Shown here: positions 9,930 through 19,064 of the stretch, piece by piece | Layout of the letters: every line of letters starts with the position of its first letter | Position numbering within the stretch: position 1 is the stretch's first letter | NCBI RefSeq assembly: GCF_013266735.1 | Contig: NZ_JABSNU010000009.1 | Span: forward strand, 124,001 to 188,000 | Direction: 5' to 3' | Source: Pedobacter foliorum | GTDB lineage: Bacteria; Bacteroidota; Bacteroidia; Sphingobacteriales; Sphingobacteriaceae | DNA: 64,000 nt | The notes under the pieces: generated by a model | Databases searched by the model: none | The model's input: the letters and a program-made list of their open reading frames with translations, nothing else | What the model was told of the DNA's origin: nothing | Made by a program: the position numbers and the translations under genes

Positions 9930-11264
9930 TTATTTCAACACTATTTTTTCATCATTTTCTTTATAAGGTAAAAACACCAGCAACATGGTCATCATCTCAT
10001 CGGTAGACTTCATATCATTGGCCGAATAAACATTTCGAGGCGGATTACTGGGATTGTTGGGATTACTCTTTGTATTGTCGTAAGTACCCTCTATTGTTAA
10101 CACAGAGCCCTTAGGGATTTTCACTAAACTTTTAAATTGATAAATTTCTTGCCATCTAAAATCCCAAGAGGGGATTGAGACAAGCTGTATTGTATCCTTC
10201 TGAGGTGTTACTGCATATGATTTGAATATTTTACCCAAGTAATGCATATGTGGCCAAATGTATAATAACGATTGATCTTGTGGTGTCGTGATTTTTAGTT
10301 CGAACTTTCTTATTGAATCAGCAGGAATGAAAAAATAAGGCTCAATAGAATTTTCGCCTACGCCGGCAGAACCTAAGCTAATGACCTCAACTTTTCGCTC
10401 TATTGGTGTTTTTTTGAAAAAGAAATTTATTCCGGAAATACATTCTTCATCTTTTGAAACCGGAGCATAATGTATAGTTAATAAAATGACACCCCTTTTA
10501 GGCATAACCCATCCAAAATTATTTGGATAAGATTCATAAGATGTTCCTGGAATCCATCCTCCATAATAGGTCATTGTTTTTTTAAAAGGAAAATACTGCG
10601 AGTATTTGGTCCTATCATCCTCTGTTAAGTTTAAATAATCGGCACCCTGGTTAATTTCAATATCGTCTGCTACAGGGTGAATGGCAAAGTTGGCGTGATG
10701 TATTACCTTTTTATTGGATGAAAAAAACTCCATTGCTTCCACGTTGTTTTCAGCACCAATATCAAAAGGAATTTTAAAAACAATAAACCGTTCCTTATTA
10801 TCACCTATAACTTTAAATGGTTTAATTGTTTGTAAAACAAGATCAGGCTTCCTGGAATACTGGGTACCCTCTATAAATGTTTTAGCCGCTGTTTTGGGCA
10901 TTTCGCTGATATCGCCCATCGGCATTTTTGCATCAACCCATTTAGATATAGTTAGTTTTTCTTCATTCGTTAATGATCTATCATTCTTAAATAATCTATA
11001 GTGATTATCTGGTTTCCATGGCGGCATATAACCAGATTGTGTTACTTTTTTAATAAAAGAGCCTCTTTTCGCAACGTCTTCATAAGTTAATAAAGAAAAT
11101 GGAGCAGATTCTCCAGGCCTATGGCAGGACTGACACTTATTCTGAATAATGAGTGCAACATCTTTATAGTAAGTTATTTTTTGGGCATTTACGTTGTTTG
11201 TGCAAATGAATACCCCAATTACAATGGTAATAATTTTTGATAGCAGTAAAGATTTTGAGCTCAT
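9930..11264 (-). CDS. c-type cytochrome fused to PHM-like copper type II monooxygenase domain
   Basis: The 444-residue protein has a signal peptide (ending NNVNAQ), an N-terminal heme site CQSCH (C44, C47, H48) with a likely axial Met at M80 in GYMPPW, and a C-terminal region resembling peptidylglycine alpha-hydroxylating monooxygenase. All PHM-type copper ligands have candidates in the right order: H189-H190 (KVIHHANF), H265 (LTIHYAP), H339 and H341 (WPHMHYLGK), and M424 in TDEMM, equivalent to the DEMC Met of PHM. The HMHYLGKIFKSY stretch closely parallels HTHKLGKVVSGY of PHM. I infer a periplasmic or surface copper monooxygenase that may receive electrons through its own heme. Start overlaps the redoxin stop as TAATG. 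Confidence 0.78.
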   Translation of the reverse strand: MSSKSLLLSKIITIVIGVFICTNNVNAQKITYYKDVALIIQNKCQSCHRPGESAPFSLLTYEDVAKRGSFIKKVTQSGYMPPWKPDNHYRLFKNDRSLTNEEKLTISKWVDAKMPMGDISEMPKTAAKTFIEGTQYSRKPDLVLQTIKPFKVIGDNKERFIVFKIPFDIGAENNVEAMEFFSSNKKVIHHANFAIHPVADDIEINQGADYLNLTEDDRTKYSQYFPFKKTMTYYGGWIPGTSYESYPNNFGWVMPKRGVILLTIHYAPVSKDEECISGINFFFKKTPIERKVEVISLGSAGVGENSIEPYFFIPADSIRKFELKITTPQDQSLLYIWPHMHYLGKIFKSYAVTPQKDTIQLVSIPSWDFRWQEIYQFKSLVKIPKGSVLTIEGTYDNTKSNPNNPSNPPRNVYSANDMKSTDEMMTMLLVFLPYKENDEKIVLK

Positions 11265-11848
11265 TATATATCGTTAATTAGACAGCCTACAGGAATAGTT
11301 TTTTTAAATGTTTGTTTACCATCTAAGAGGTCTTTTATAGCTTGCTCAAGATATTTTTCGGTAATTACCAAGCGTTTTTGCCCTAACGCCGAAGACCAAT
11401 TATCAATTAGTCCGCTATAAGTTACTGCCCCCATTTTATTGATTAAAAAAACCTCAGGTGTAGTCGTTGCTCCTAAATATTTTGACAATCGTTTTTCCTT
11501 GTCAGTTAATAAATCGAAGTTGATACCATATTCATTTTTAAGTTCATTTATTTCTTTTAATGAATAACTGGTACCTGGGATTATACCGTAAAAATTGATG
11601 TCTTTATTAGCATTGTGAAGTTTTACCAAACCGGGTAAATAGTTTTTACATAATGGGCATTCGGGGCTTAAAAACACAAAGACTACTGCTTTACTTAAAT
11701 TGATTCGACTTTCCTTACCAGCTAAATCAATTAATTTAATCGAATTTATTTTTGCAGGAGAGATCATTTTTTCCTGAGCTTTTATAAAAACAGGAAGAAC
11801 GGCTATTGAGAGCAAAAAACTTAAGCGAATAACAATAAACAATCTCAT
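11264..11848 (-). CDS. Secreted redoxin (AhpC/TSA-thioredoxin-like)
   Basis: This 194-residue protein has a signal peptide (hydrophobic to about residue 24, ending FIKAQ) and a thioredoxin fold recognised from VFVFLSPECPLCKNYLPGL, with the redox pair C64-P-L-C67. The cis-Pro region TTPEVFLI is also visible. It is probably a periplasmic thiol oxidoreductase or peroxiredoxin-like protein. Its stop overlaps the start of the heme/copper gene by one base (TAATG), so the two are translationally coupled. A role in heme attachment, copper delivery or reduction of the neighbouring monooxygenase is an inference from this context. It begins 14 bp after the SusCD terminator stem on the minus strand. Confidence 0.85.
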   Translation of the reverse strand: MRLFIVIRLSFLLSIAVLPVFIKAQEKMISPAKINSIKLIDLAGKESRINLSKAVVFVFLSPECPLCKNYLPGLVKLHNANKDINFYGIIPGTSYSLKEINELKNEYGINFDLLTDKEKRLSKYLGATTTPEVFLINKMGAVTYSGLIDNWSSALGQKRLVITEKYLEQAIKDLLDGKQTFKKTIPVGCLINDI

Positions 11849-11861
11849 GGTTTTTGATTAA

Positions 11862-11895
11862 AAAAAGCCCTTAATAAAATTATTAAGGGCTTTTT
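11862..11895 (-). terminator. Terminator between SusD and redoxin genes
   Basis: A 15-bp perfect stem (11862-11876 with 11881-11895) and a 4-nt loop are followed on the minus strand by a T-run. It lies between the SusD stop and the redoxin start, so the SusC-SusD transcript ends here, or is reduced here before reading into the redoxin operon. The stem is also T-tailed on the plus strand. Confidence 0.85.
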
Positions 11896-11905
11896 AATTT
11901 AACAA

Positions 11906-13507
11906 TTATTTTTTATCCCACCAAACACGACCAAAAGCATCATTTGGACCACTGCCAAAATCTGGATTCTTAGCCATTTCTGCCAATGCAGTTTGTTGAT
12001 TTGCATAGTTTAAGTTAGTTGTGCTTAACAAGTCTATACCTGCTCTACGCGCTAAAATAAGTGGTGTTCCATTCGCTTTTAGTTCAGACCATGCCAAAAC
12101 TGATGTAGTATTAGGGAAACCAGTTCTTTTCCACCAAGCCCAAGCTTCTAACGGCTGTCTGTAAAAATCCAGATAAGCTTGACATGCGATTTGATCAGTA
12201 GCTTTAGCTGCATCAAATTTAACTCCAACTTTATTATAATAAGCATCAATTGCAGGACCAGTTACAGCGGTAAAACCTGTTACATTCGCATCAACTGCTC
12301 TATCACTGTAAAATTTAATAGATGCATATACGCCATTTTTATACCATGTTTCAGCCACATCTGTAGTCACGTTACGGGCTGCAAGATCAGCACGGAGAAA
12401 GCAATATTCGGCATAAGTTAGTACAGGAAAAAATCCTTTGCCTTTACCAGCACCCTCGCCGTCAAGCTCATTATAATTAGGTGTAAACAACCTGTGTTGC
12501 AATTGCGAAAAATTATCTAATGAAGCATACAACGGTGCATTAGCAGGCAATTTTGCTTCATCAGGACTGGTAAAACTTCCCACATAATTTCCTGCCGCAT
12601 TTGGACGATAATAGATAGCCAATCTAGGATCTCCTTTTGCTACAAGAAAATCTAAAACAGGTTTACCTGCAGCAAAATTTCCAGGGTTAAAGTTTCCACC
12701 ACCATCTGCATAGGAAGGTCCAACCTTAAGCATCCACGAATCGTTAACATCAGCCATTTGCATAGGATCAGCTAGTACTTCCGTTGCAATTGTTTTCATT
12801 TTAGCCGGATCAACTTTCATTAAGCGAATAGCTATTTTCAAGCGCAAAGCATTTGCTGCTTTAGCCCAATTCGCTACAACTCCATTGAAATACGGATCAT
12901 TTGCACCAAGACTGATTTGGCCTCCTGGCGTAGTCTCCAAAGTAGCTACCGCTGCTTTCAACTCTTCATCCACTTTTGCAAATATTTGCTGTTGTGTATC
13001 ATAAACCGGGGTTATGGTACCACCATACCTTGCTTGAAAAGCCTGGGTATAAGGTATACTTCCATTGATATCACTCACATAAAATGCATAATACGACAAG
13101 AGTATTTGTGAAATTGCTTTCATATGCACTCTAGCATTTTTATCAGCATCAGGCATTGATTCTATGTTTTTTATCCCATCAATTAAAGCTGGGCCCAATC
13201 TACCATAGAATATTTTACCGTAACGCGTATTAAATTGCGAGCCTACATTGTTAAAATTCAATCCATTTCCAGTGCTTGGAGTACTGTATTGCATCCAAAG
13301 ATTTGCAGCGCGGTACACGTCAGCAAAGTACTCGAAATCATCTTGAGAGCCTACTGCAGCTCTAAGAAATTGATCTTCGGGTTTAACTTCGTACAGTGTA
13401 TTAGGGTTTAAATTTGCCTTTACAAAGCTATCCTTTTTACAACCATTCATTGCAAGCAAGGTTGAACCCATCAGGAAAAAATATTTTGCTTTATTTATAA
13501 TTTTCAT
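11906..13507 (-). CDS. SusD/RagB-family nutrient-binding outer-membrane lipoprotein (SusD-like_2 type)
   Basis: The chosen ATG at 13507 gives a 533-residue lipoprotein precursor with the lipobox M-N-G-C (Cys23); the longer reading from 13546 would overlap the SusC gene and bury the signal. The helical, TPR-like body and the ending PNDAFGRVWWDKK are typical of the SusD-like_2 family. It would sit on the cell surface as the lid of the SusC channel encoded 19 bp upstream. The substrate is not readable. No glycoside hydrolase lies in this operon, and the next genes are oxidative, so the imported compound may not be an ordinary glycan. Confidence 0.93.
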   Translation of the reverse strand: MKIINKAKYFFLMGSTLLAMNGCKKDSFVKANLNPNTLYEVKPEDQFLRAAVGSQDDFEYFADVYRAANLWMQYSTPSTGNGLNFNNVGSQFNTRYGKIFYGRLGPALIDGIKNIESMPDADKNARVHMKAISQILLSYYAFYVSDINGSIPYTQAFQARYGGTITPVYDTQQQIFAKVDEELKAAVATLETTPGGQISLGANDPYFNGVVANWAKAANALRLKIAIRLMKVDPAKMKTIATEVLADPMQMADVNDSWMLKVGPSYADGGGNFNPGNFAAGKPVLDFLVAKGDPRLAIYYRPNAAGNYVGSFTSPDEAKLPANAPLYASLDNFSQLQHRLFTPNYNELDGEGAGKGKGFFPVLTYAEYCFLRADLAARNVTTDVAETWYKNGVYASIKFYSDRAVDANVTGFTAVTGPAIDAYYNKVGVKFDAAKATDQIACQAYLDFYRQPLEAWAWWKRTGFPNTTSVLAWSELKANGTPLILARRAGIDLLSTTNLNYANQQTALAEMAKNPDFGSGPNDAFGRVWWDKK

Positions 13508-13526
13508 ATCTGTATTATTTAAATAA

Positions 13527-16500
13527 TTAAAACGACGCTTTGACATTAAAACCTAAGCTTCTTACCAAAGGCCAACCGCCATACTCCGCAAAAGCACCTG
13601 CTCTATTGCTAAAAATGCTTTCAGGATTTATACCATCTTTAGCTGTCTTATATAGATAAGCTATATTTCTACCGGTTAAATTCAGGCTTAAAGTATTTAT
13701 TTTTAATTTAGTTAAATATTTACTTGGTACTGAGTAGCCTACCGTTACTTCGCGAAGTGCTACCCAAGAATTTTCAAATACAGAATACTCTCTTATACCA
13801 CTAGACCATTGACTTAAATTTTCATAATACGCATAAGCTGGTATTGGTTTTAACAAGCCTTGTTTAACTGCATCGGCATAGGTCATTCCGCCTAAATCTA
13901 CTCCATTAGCTTTTAACCCATCGTTCAATACCCCATCCGGAATGATACCATCATGTTGTACTACGCCATTTGCATCGGTATAACTTACTCCTCCTGAACC
14001 TTCATCTCTACCAAATAGTGAATTTTTAAATGAACCATTTGCTGATCCATATTGATGGGTTCCTGAAGCCATTAACCCGCCAATTTTGGCGTCAATTTGA
14101 AAACTTAAATTAAAGTTTTTGTAAGATAGCTCTTGTCTTGTACTGGCAAGGTAATTTTCCATCATGGTTCCTAAATTTTTCTTAGTACCATCATAATCTT
14201 GTGATCTAACAAAAGTGTAATAACCACCGGTAGTTCCGTAACCAGTGTTACCTATTACTTTTTTACCATTACTTGGGCTGGCAATTGGATTACCGCTCGC
14301 ATCTTTCTTTTGATAATATGAAAAGGCAGAACCTGTAATCAACGATCCATATTGTTCACCTACTCTGGCAACAGAAGTAATATCGTTACCAAAAGCTAAA
14401 TCTAAGTCATAATTATCAACTCCAGGGGCCAATTTTATTATCTTGTTTCTGTTACGTGTAAAAGTAACCGACGCATTCCAATTAAAATCTGCTGATTGGA
14501 TTGGCTTACCGGTTATCAATACCTCAACACCTTGATTTTGGATATTACCTGCATTTAAAGCTTGTGAACTAACTCCTGATTCCTGTGGTAAAGAGAAGCT
14601 TAAGATTTGATTGTAAGAGTTTTTCTTGTAATAAGCAACATCAAAACTCAAACGGTTTTTGAAGAATCCTAAATTGGTACCAATTTCAAGTTCTTTGGTT
14701 AGCTCATTCTTTAAATTGTTATTTTTAAGAATATTATCACTAAATCCATAAACTGGTTGATTACCGCCATTAGCATTATTAAAAGTACCATCTTGTAGTT
14801 TAAAGTAACCATCGCTATTAGTACTCTGTGGTCTAGCTGATAATCCCGTATAAGAGTATGATGCTCTTAACTTACCAAAAGACAATATTGAATTATCTTT
14901 GAACACCGGTAATTCAGTAAATATCCATGACAAACCAACGCTTGGATAAAAGTATGAGTAATTACCATGACCATCTCTATACGTAAGTGTAGACGACCAA
15001 TCATTTCTTGCACTAAAATTTAAGGTTAGCATGTTTTTCCAGGTAATATCTCCATACGCATAAACTGCATCCGTACGTTCACCAAGATTTGGATAAGCAG
15101 TTGTTGATGCTGGGTTTAAAGAATTTGAAATGGAATAAAGATCAGGAATTTTAAGTCCGCCATTAGTATACGATCTGTTATAAAATGCAGAGTTATTAAG
15201 GTTTTTTTGATAAGTTTCCCCTCCTATTGAGGCATTCAATTCAAAATCACTTGAAAGTTGTTTAGTTGCGTTTAACAAGCCTTGAACACGATAGGATTTA
15301 TTCGTATTTTGCAATACTTCATAATCTCCACCTGCAAATGCAACACCAGCTCCTCTGTTTTTTCTTTCGTAAGCAATATTGTAAAAGTTAGTATTTGTTC
15401 TTACCAAAGCCGAAAGCCAAGGAAGAATTTTAATATTTACATCAATATTTGCTAATAAATTATTTTCCTTTTGAGTCCTATTGTCATTATCAAGTGCATA
15501 AGCAAATGATCCTATCCCGTAAGGATCGTAGTGATTTCTATCACTCGAACCCAGCGCTCCCCCGGTTACAGGATTGATATTGTTGTATAAATAGGCTGCT
15601 AAATCAACGTTTCTAGGTTTATAGTATGTCAGTGCAAACAAGGGATTACTAGCGCTTCCTTGTCTTGCCGGATTAAATGAATTCGACATCGTGTAGTTTA
15701 CACTCGCATCAACTGAAACTGATTTTGATATTTCTCTGGTCAATCTTAATGCAAATGCATCTCTTTTTAAGCTATTTCCAGGTGAAACACTTGAATTATT
15801 TAAATTGGTATAGGCTAAACGATAGGTTGTATTGTCAACAGCACCTTCAACCGATAGGCTTGTATTGATAAACTTTCCAGTCTCAAAATAATCTAAAGGG
15901 TTATTGGCTACCCAAGGTCTCATTACGCCGTCTAAATCCTTTACCATTCTACCATCTAACTTAGGACCAAAAGAATAACCACCTACGTAGTAACCCGCAG
16001 ATGGATCAACAATATCTACCCCGTTAGCATCTTTAGCAAATACCGGAGAAATTCCACCTCCATATTCATTCTGCAGGTCTACAAATTTATAGGCATGATC
16101 AAAAGAACTAGTTTGAGATATGGTTACCCCCAAACCTTTCGTAGATTTACCCTTTTTTGAAGTAATTAGTAATACTCCACCAGCAGCTCTGGAACCATAC
16201 AATGATGATGCAGCGGCTCCTTTTAATACAGTAATACTCTCAATATCATCAGAGTTAATATTTTTCATAATATTACCGAAATCTGCAGCGTCACCCCATG
16301 AGTCGGCTCCTGAAGTACCTTGATCCAACAGTATTCCATCATAAACGATTAAAGGCTGCGTATTTGTACCCAACGACGTATTACCCCTTATTCTAATTCT
16401 AGAAGAAGAGGTAGGGCCGCTCGCACCTTGATTAATCATAACACCAGCTACTTTACCTTGTAAAGCGTTTACCACGTTGGCGTTATTTGCTTGAGTTAAT

Positions 16501-16883
16501 TCGGCACCACCTACAGCTGTTGCTGAATAACTTAGTCTTTTTACTTCCTTTTTAACACCAAAGCCAGTAACAATTACTTCAGAAAGCGATTCGGTATCAT
16601 CAACCATCACAATGGTTTGATTGGATGTCGCCGCAACTTCCTGACTAACTAAACCAATAGATTTAAAGATCAATTTGGCGCCGTCTTTTACCGATAGCAC
16701 AAATTTACCTTCCGCGTTGGTTGAAGTTCCATTTTGAGTTCCCTTTTCGAGAACACTTACCCCAGGGATGGGATTACCAGCCGAGTCTTTTACTGTGCCA
16801 GTAATATTCTTTTGTGCAAAAGCTGTTATTGTTAAGAAACATAACAACAGCAGACTAAAGCACTTTAAGTACATTTTTTTCAT
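13527..16883 (-). CDS. SusC/RagA-family TonB-linked outer-membrane transporter
   Basis: The 1118-residue protein has a signal peptide (ending TAFAQ), a CarboxypepD_reg-like domain at about 25-100 (NITGTVKDSAGNPIPGVSV), a TonB plug (EVIVTGFGV, PLIVYDGILLDQ, DDIESITVLKGAAASSLYG) and a large C-terminal beta-barrel ending NVKASF. Its length and the YGSRAAGGVLLITSKKG plug ending are typical of SusC. It forms the TonB-driven pore partnered with SusD downstream. A ROK regulator gene lies 117 bp upstream in the same direction and may control it. Confidence 0.96.
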   Translation of the reverse strand: MKKMYLKCFSLLLLCFLTITAFAQKNITGTVKDSAGNPIPGVSVLEKGTQNGTSTNAEGKFVLSVKDGAKLIFKSIGLVSQEVAATSNQTIVMVDDTESLSEVIVTGFGVKKEVKRLSYSATAVGGAELTQANNANVVNALQGKVAGVMINQGASGPTSSSRIRIRGNTSLGTNTQPLIVYDGILLDQGTSGADSWGDAADFGNIMKNINSDDIESITVLKGAAASSLYGSRAAGGVLLITSKKGKSTKGLGVTISQTSSFDHAYKFVDLQNEYGGGISPVFAKDANGVDIVDPSAGYYVGGYSFGPKLDGRMVKDLDGVMRPWVANNPLDYFETGKFINTSLSVEGAVDNTTYRLAYTNLNNSSVSPGNSLKRDAFALRLTREISKSVSVDASVNYTMSNSFNPARQGSASNPLFALTYYKPRNVDLAAYLYNNINPVTGGALGSSDRNHYDPYGIGSFAYALDNDNRTQKENNLLANIDVNIKILPWLSALVRTNTNFYNIAYERKNRGAGVAFAGGDYEVLQNTNKSYRVQGLLNATKQLSSDFELNASIGGETYQKNLNNSAFYNRSYTNGGLKIPDLYSISNSLNPASTTAYPNLGERTDAVYAYGDITWKNMLTLNFSARNDWSSTLTYRDGHGNYSYFYPSVGLSWIFTELPVFKDNSILSFGKLRASYSYTGLSARPQSTNSDGYFKLQDGTFNNANGGNQPVYGFSDNILKNNNLKNELTKELEIGTNLGFFKNRLSFDVAYYKKNSYNQILSFSLPQESGVSSQALNAGNIQNQGVEVLITGKPIQSADFNWNASVTFTRNRNKIIKLAPGVDNYDLDLAFGNDITSVARVGEQYGSLITGSAFSYYQKKDASGNPIASPSNGKKVIGNTGYGTTGGYYTFVRSQDYDGTKKNLGTMMENYLASTRQELSYKNFNLSFQIDAKIGGLMASGTHQYGSANGSFKNSLFGRDEGSGGVSYTDANGVVQHDGIIPDGVLNDGLKANGVDLGGMTYADAVKQGLLKPIPAYAYYENLSQWSSGIREYSVFENSWVALREVTVGYSVPSKYLTKLKINTLSLNLTGRNIAYLYKTAKDGINPESIFSNRAGAFAEYGGWPLVRSLGFNVKASF

Positions 16884-17000
16884 AATTTTAATTTGTTTAG
16901 TTTAACATTAGTTTAGGATAATTAGGGATAGTTCATGAATCTTCTTTTATTTCTGCATATACTATTGGTTTTGGTTAAACATTTATATTAATTAGATTTT

Positions 17001-18188
17001 TCAATTGAATAAACTATTTTCCACCATTAAACTGGCAGCTGCTAATAACTCAGCCTCATCATTTAAAGTAGAGAAGATTATTTCGGTTTGCTCAGCTATT
17101 CGAGGTATACAAAATTCGTTAAGTGCTTGTTGTATAGGAGGAAGAAGCATTTTTCCCGCTTTGGCACCCCGTCCACTTAATACAATTCGTTCAGGATTTA
17201 AAATATGAATTAGAGTGGCCAAACCTTTACCAATCTGAAATGCTGCATCAGCTAAAATAGAAATGGCAAGAGGATCTTGCTTTATGACTGCATTTAAGAA
17301 ATGATCCGCATGGCTTTTACTTTTATCTTCAAAAAGAGTTTTCAAACTGGTTTCTTCACCATTTTTTACTGCTTTTTCCGCTTTCTGAACCATTATCAAA
17401 AGAGATGTTTCAACCTCAAGACATCCCCGCTTACCACAAGAACATAAAGTATTCGAATTAGACAAGGGTATATGGCTGAATTCTCCTGCGTAACCGCTAC
17501 TGCCCCGATATAATTTACCATTAACAATCATACCCAAGCCTGTACCCCAACCAATATTAACCACTAGCACATCTTTTAAATTTCTTGCTTCCCCAAAATT
17601 TAATTCAGCCAAGGCTATCAAACTTGAATCGTTATCTATATAAACCGGTAAACCTATTTTTTTAGAGAGATAAGCTTGCAGACTTATATCATTTTCAACT
17701 TGCATAAAGGAATAGTTCATCCCTTTTTCTGCATTAATAAAGCCAGGCATTCCAATACCAATACCTAAAAAATGTTCCTTATCAATTGATGATTTCTTTA
17801 TGCATTCATCAATAAATGCAATCAAAGCATCTGCGCTTTTACTCATAGTCATGTCCAAATCGATCACCTGAGTTGGCAAAACCTGCTGGTTCGACAAATC
17901 ATATATTGTTAACTGAGTAGTTAATTGATCCATGGCTACAGCTATTATATACCGTTTATAATTGGGGTTTAATAAAAAAATTAAAGGACGACGCCCCCCC
18001 GTAGATGGCGCTAACCCCTGTTCGATAATTAAACCCTCCCCCATCAAAGCATTTACAGCTGATGTTATTAAAGGCAAACTCTTTTTAGTCCGTTTACTTA
18101 AATCAATGAGCGACGATTTCTTTTTATAATAAAGCTGCTTGATTATGTCAGCCCTTAATTGCTGCGCTTTCTTAATTGTTGCTGACAT
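17001..18188 (-). CDS. ROK-family transcriptional regulator 1
   Basis: This 395-residue protein has an N-terminal winged helix-turn-helix (about residues 10-75, including LIDLSKRTKKSLPLITSAV) and a ROK sugar-kinase-like domain. The ROK zinc motif is intact: H239 in GEFSHIPL and C249-x-C251-x4-C256 in CSCGKRGCLE. The sugar-site Asp is present in DNDSS (D187). The phosphate-binding DxGGT motif of true kinases is replaced by MDQLTTQ (86-92), so it should sense a sugar without phosphorylating it. It is a close paralogue of the regulator at 25487 and stands upstream of the SusC gene on the same strand, so it is likely the local repressor. Confidence 0.92.
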   Translation of the reverse strand: MSATIKKAQQLRADIIKQLYYKKKSSLIDLSKRTKKSLPLITSAVNALMGEGLIIEQGLAPSTGGRRPLIFLLNPNYKRYIIAVAMDQLTTQLTIYDLSNQQVLPTQVIDLDMTMSKSADALIAFIDECIKKSSIDKEHFLGIGIGMPGFINAEKGMNYSFMQVENDISLQAYLSKKIGLPVYIDNDSSLIALAELNFGEARNLKDVLVVNIGWGTGLGMIVNGKLYRGSSGYAGEFSHIPLSNSNTLCSCGKRGCLEVETSLLIMVQKAEKAVKNGEETSLKTLFEDKSKSHADHFLNAVIKQDPLAISILADAAFQIGKGLATLIHILNPERIVLSGRGAKAGKMLLPPIQQALNEFCIPRIAEQTEIIFSTLNDEAELLAAASLMVENSLFN

Positions 18189-18403
18189 TTTTTAGTTTAG
18201 TTTCCATAAAACTAGAAAAAAAATAAAAGAAATGCAAACTTTTTAAAAAATTTAATTACATCGCCTGTTTTGGATAAATAATTAATCAGAAACCACAATT
18301 ATCTCACTTAGCGCTACAGCTTACCATCAAAAAAAGAAAAAAAGCAATTAAAAAGGATAAAGCCTCCATCAAAATCACCGAGATGAGAGACGTCTTAAAA
18401 CGA

Positions 18404-18436
18404 AAAAGCCTTCCAGTTTTCACTGAAAGGCTTTTC
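18404..18436 (-). terminator. Terminator after tRNA-Tyr
   Basis: Arms 18404-18416 and 18423-18435 form a GC-containing stem with one weak pair and a 6-nt loop, followed by T residues on the minus strand. It lies 9 bp beyond the 3' end of tRNA-Tyr and so ends that transcript. Confidence 0.75.
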
Positions 18437-18444
18437 TATTTGAG

Positions 18445-18527
18445 TGGGGGGAGAAGGATTCGAACCTTCGAAGTCTTGCGACAACAGAGTTACAGTCTGT
18501 CCCATTTGGCCACTCTGGTATCCCCCC
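18445..18527 (-). tRNA. tRNA-Tyr (anticodon GTA)
   Basis: Read on the minus strand the 83-nt gene starts GGGGGGATACCAGAGTGGCC. It has a 7-bp acceptor stem, the anticodon loop CTGTAAC (anticodon GTA), a long variable arm as expected for a type II tRNA, and a T arm with GGTTCGAATCC. The discriminator is A. The 3' CCA is not encoded. It follows tRNA-Ala by about 95 bp. Confidence 0.95.
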
Positions 18528-18588
18528 AACTTATCTTTTCAGTTCTCGACTGAGAACGTTTTCCAGCAAAGTTAAGCTGGTTAAAAAA

Positions 18589-18616
18589 GAAAGCTTCAGG
18601 AAAACCTGAAGCTTTC
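18589..18616 (-). terminator. Terminator after tRNA-Ala
   Basis: A perfect 12-bp stem (18589-18600 with 18605-18616) with a 4-nt loop is followed on the minus strand by TTTTTT. It lies 6 bp past the end of tRNA-Ala, so the two tRNAs appear to be separate transcription units. Confidence 0.85.
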
Positions 18617-18622
18617 AATGGG

Positions 18623-18696
18623 TGGAGAATATCGGATTCGAACCGATCACCTCTTCACTGCCAGCGAAGCGCTCTAGCCAAATGAGCTAATCCCCC
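18623..18696 (-). tRNA. tRNA-Ala (anticodon GGC)
   Basis: The 74-nt gene on the minus strand starts GGGGGATTAGCTCATTTGGC. The acceptor stem contains the alanine identity pair G3-U70. The anticodon stem CTTCG/TGAAG encloses loop CTGGCAG, giving anticodon GGC, which reads GCC. The T arm has GGTTCGAATCC. Discriminator A; CCA is not encoded. Confidence 0.95.
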
Positions 18697-18798
18697 TTGG
18701 TTAACGGTAATTAAAATTACCTGAGCGGCAAAAGTAATTAAATTTAGAAACCCTGCAAATTAAATATGTAAATAGATATCAGAAGATTCTTAACGCCT

Positions 18799-19020
18799 TT
18801 GAAAAAACCATTATACATTATTAACACCGGCAACGCTATGCTTAGTCCACTTAAAGCAATTTATCCCGACCAGATTTCCTCGATCGAAGTTATTAAAAAC
18901 AAAGCTGCCATACAATTACATGGTGAGAAAGCAAAGGACGGGGTAGTTATTATCACAATAAAGGAACAGGATCTAGATAAGGTTCTTAAAAAACTAAAAG
19001 AAGACCACATGATAGAATAA
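18799..19020 (+). CDS. Stand-alone TonB plug-like small protein, or receptor remnant
   Basis: The 73-residue ORF has only a TTG start (no in-frame ATG before residue 14; a stop lies at 18769). Its sequence resembles the end of the plug domain of SusC-type receptors: PLYIINTGNAM matches the PL-I-V-DG segment, and QISSIEVIKNKAAIQLHGEKAKDGVVIITIK matches the ESI-VLK-A-A--YG--A-GV--ITTK segment. No signal peptide or barrel is present. It could be a small functional domain protein or the remains of a lost receptor. The DUF2490 gene starts 45 bp downstream, which may mean co-transcription. Confidence 0.5.
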   Translation: MKKPLYIINTGNAMLSPLKAIYPDQISSIEVIKNKAAIQLHGEKAKDGVVIITIKEQDLDKVLKKLKEDHMIE

Positions 19021-19064
19021 AATTGTTCTTACTTTAGCAACACACACAAACAGAACAATAATTT

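Noticed and set aside
18445..18696. Integrated element using the tRNA genes as attachment site
   Set aside because: No duplicated tRNA 3' end or integrase gene is visible on either side.
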